Program-made: the position numbers and the translations under genes
Source of the DNA: Methylobacterium frigidaeris
Lineage (GTDB): Bacteria; Pseudomonadota; Alphaproteobacteria; Rhizobiales; Beijerinckiaceae
Direction: 5' to 3'
Assembly (NCBI RefSeq): GCF_022179185.1
Contig: NZ_BPQJ01000031.1
Span: 1-64,000, forward strand
Length of the DNA stretch: 64,000 nucleotides
The notes under the pieces: model-generated
The model's database searches: none
The model's input: the letters and a program-made list of their open reading frames with translations, nothing else
What the model was told of the DNA's origin: nothing
Part shown: piece after piece, positions 62,462-64,000 of the stretch
How the letters are laid out: every line of letters begins with the position of its first letter
Position numbering within the stretch: position 1 is the first letter of the stretch

Positions 62462-63298
62462 TCAGGCGCGGGGCATCAGGGCGTAGAGGGTGATCGCGGC
62501 GGCGTTCGAGACGTTGAGGCTCTGGATCGCGCCGCGGAACGGGATCCGGGCCATCACGTCGCAGCATTCGCGGGTGCGCTGGCGCAGGCCCTTGCCCTCG
62601 GCTCCGAGCACCACCACCAGCGGCGTCCGCGGCCCGACCGCATCGAGGGTTTCGGGCGCCTCCGAATCGAGCCCGACCCGGGTGAAGCCGCGCTCGCCGA
62701 GCTCGATCAGGGCCTCGGCGAGGTTGCGCACCACCACGAACGGAACGTGCTCGAGCCCGCCCGAGGCGGATTTGGCGAGCACGCCGGTGACGGCCGGCGA
62801 GTGCCGGGCCGTCGTGACGATGGCGGTGACGCCGAACGCCGCCGCCGTCCGCACGATGGCCCCGACATTGTGCGGATCGGTGATCTGGTCGAGGGCGAGC
62901 AGCACCGCGTCGTCGGGCAGCGTATCGAAGGCCGGGCCCGCCAGGGGTTCCGCCTCGAGGTAGAGCCCCTGATGCACCGCGTCCGGCCCGAGCAGCCCGG
63001 TAATGGCGCCGGGTTTGACGACCTCAGGGTCGATGCGCAGCTCGCCCACCTCCTCGGTGAGACGCGACACCGCGTTCTCGGTGGCGAGCAGCCGCCGGAA
63101 TTCCCGCTTCGGGTTGCGCAACGCCTCGGAGACCGGATGCCAGCCATACAGCACCGTCAGCCCGTCGCGGTCGTCCCGCGCCTCACCGCCAGGCCGCCGC
63201 CCTGCCCCGCCCTTGTTCTGACCGAACCTGCCCTGAGCGGGTTTTCCCTGCCCGAACCGGCTCTGCCCGCCCGCGCGCGGCCCTTGCCTCGTCGTCAT
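62462..63298 (-). CDS. rlmB: 23S rRNA (guanosine-2'-O-)-methyltransferase RlmB-like
   Basis: A 278-residue SpoU-family methyltransferase modifying 23S rRNA near G2251. After a Gly/Arg/Gln-rich low-complexity N terminus (about 1-45) come the substrate-binding domain and SPOUT motifs: DQITDPHNVGAIVRTAAAFG, VVVLGAEGKGLRQRTRE and SLNVSNAAAITLYAL. Start MTTRQGPRAGG. Some close relatives modify tRNA instead. Confidence 0.93.
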   Translation of the reverse strand: MTTRQGPRAGGQSRFGQGKPAQGRFGQNKGGAGRRPGGEARDDRDGLTVLYGWHPVSEALRNPKREFRRLLATENAVSRLTEEVGELRIDPEVVKPGAITGLLGPDAVHQGLYLEAEPLAGPAFDTLPDDAVLLALDQITDPHNVGAIVRTAAAFGVTAIVTTARHSPAVTGVLAKSASGGLEHVPFVVVRNLAEALIELGERGFTRVGLDSEAPETLDAVGPRTPLVVVLGAEGKGLRQRTRECCDVMARIPFRGAIQSLNVSNAAAITLYALMPRA

Positions 63299-63427
63299 AC
63301 CGTCGTCCCGCCCGCGTTCAAGGCTCAACCAGACGCCGACAAGACCGAGCCGTCGTCCCTCGTCAAGCCCATCAATCCGGTTGCCCTCCCGGCCGAACCT
63401 CACTATAGCTCCCCTCGCCCCGCACCG

Positions 63428-63503
63428 GCGCCCTTCGTCTAGCGGTCTAGGACGTCGCCCTTTCACGGCGAAAACACGGGTTCGAGTCCCGTAGGGCGCG
63501 CCA
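63428..63503 (+). tRNA. tRNA-Glu (UUC anticodon)
   Basis: A 76-nt cloverleaf: acceptor GCGCCCT pairs with AGGGCGC, anticodon loop CTTTCAC gives anticodon TTC in stem TCGCC/GGCGA, the T-arm carries GGTTCGAGTCCC, and CCA is encoded. Directly downstream lies an integrase-like gene, so the 3' end is probably an attachment site. Confidence 0.96.
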
Positions 63504-63599
63504 TGCGGTGGCTAAGTCATTGCGATCCCAGAATCTGTTGGTTTTCAGGTGCTTACCCGGCGGCGCGTGCTACACTCGCGTGCTACGGGACCAAGTACG

Positions 63600-64000
63600 A
63601 TGGGCCGCATGAAGTTCGTTCAGCGCCGCGCCGGCCGTTACGAGTTTCGCTTTCCCCTCCCCGACGATCTCGCTGGCAAACCAGCCCCGCGTCCCTGGCC
63701 GGAGGCGCTGGCGGCTCTCGTCAATGCGCGAACCGGCCGCTTCAAGACCGAAGTCATCCGCTCGCTCCAAACCAACGACGGTCCGACGGCCGACCGTAGG
63801 GTCCTCGCTCACATCGCCGAAGCGCACCGGCTCGTCGATCAAGCGCGGCGCTCACTGCGCGGGGGGCCTGAGGCAGAGATTAGCGCGGACCAGATCGCTG
63901 CTCTGGCGCGCGACCACGAGATCCATCTCCTCGGCACGGACGAGGTGATCCGCACGAAAGGCATTGGGCTCGACATGGCTCGCGAGGACGGCCAGGGCCC
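63600..64000 (+). CDS. Integrase-like protein, 5' part (runs off the window)
   Basis: At least 133 codons, open to the right edge. The start MGRMKFVQRRAGRYEFRFPL continues with DDLAGKPAPRP, resembling the N-terminal domain of phage-type integrases that begin with a RRG-Y-FR-PL-DL pattern (DUF6538-like), followed by ARTGRFKTEVIRSLQTNDG and a helical core-binding region. The catalytic domain would lie beyond position 64000, so identity is provisional. It begins 97 bases after tRNA-Glu. An ATG three codons later (63609) is an alternative start. Confidence 0.6.
   Translation, partial: MGRMKFVQRRAGRYEFRFPLPDDLAGKPAPRPWPEALAALVNARTGRFKTEVIRSLQTNDGPTADRRVLAHIAEAHRLVDQARRSLRGGPEAEISADQIAALARDHEIHLLGTDEVIRTKGIGLDMAREDGQG

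Overview
The window is chromosomal DNA from a high-GC alphaproteobacterium. The best guess is the order Hyphomicrobiales, close to Methylobacterium. The support is the SRP RNA-dnaX-ybaB-recR block, an infC that appears to start at ATT, a fused urease gamma/beta subunit, a phasin gene, and protein sequences of the Methylobacterium/rhizobial type. The genus is an inference from recognised sequences, not from a search.

Layout. Positions 1-12100 hold housekeeping and amino-acid genes: an M20 peptidase, a NUDIX hydrolase, a secreted hydrolase, the SRP RNA, dnaX-ybaB-recR, def-fmt-truA, a coiled-coil gene cut by an amber codon, dapE and moeB. From 12.1 to 25.4 kb come a chemoreceptor, a SEC-C protein, the pheS/pheT operon (with a HEPN-type gene pair wedged between the two subunits), rplT-rpmI, a glycosyltransferase plus a glycogen-debranching-type enzyme, and infC. 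From 25.6 to 29.8 kb are a second glycosyltransferase, a hydrolase, a cupin and a FAD oxidoreductase.

From 29.9 to 35.7 kb lies a urease cluster, ureD-ureAB-[AbrB/PIN pair]-ureC-[DUF29]-ureE-ureF. It is interrupted by a toxin-antitoxin pair and a DUF29 gene, and no ureG is present in the window. From 35.8 to 45.8 kb are an amidase, a divergent AraC-type regulator, two short accessory genes and a complete branched-chain-amino-acid-type ABC transporter operon with an SDR gene at its end. From 45.9 to 52.7 kb are a phasin gene, mutM, an unrecognised gene, ubiE-ubiB and an orphan transporter-binding protein.

From 53.0 to 60.6 kb is a carbon-phosphorus lyase operon: divergent phnF, a long palindromic operator, then phnGHIJ, a PhnO-like acetyltransferase gene, and phnKLMN. 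A CYTH-CHAD polyphosphate-type protein follows. The window ends with rlmB, tRNA-Glu and the 5' part of an integrase-like gene right behind the tRNA, which looks like the left edge of an integrated element.

Two families of intergenic repeats run through the second half: a 153-bp element with inverted termini (two copies, opposite orientation) and a double-hairpin element (three copies, one inside the phn operon). No CRISPR array, rRNA or complete insertion sequence was seen.
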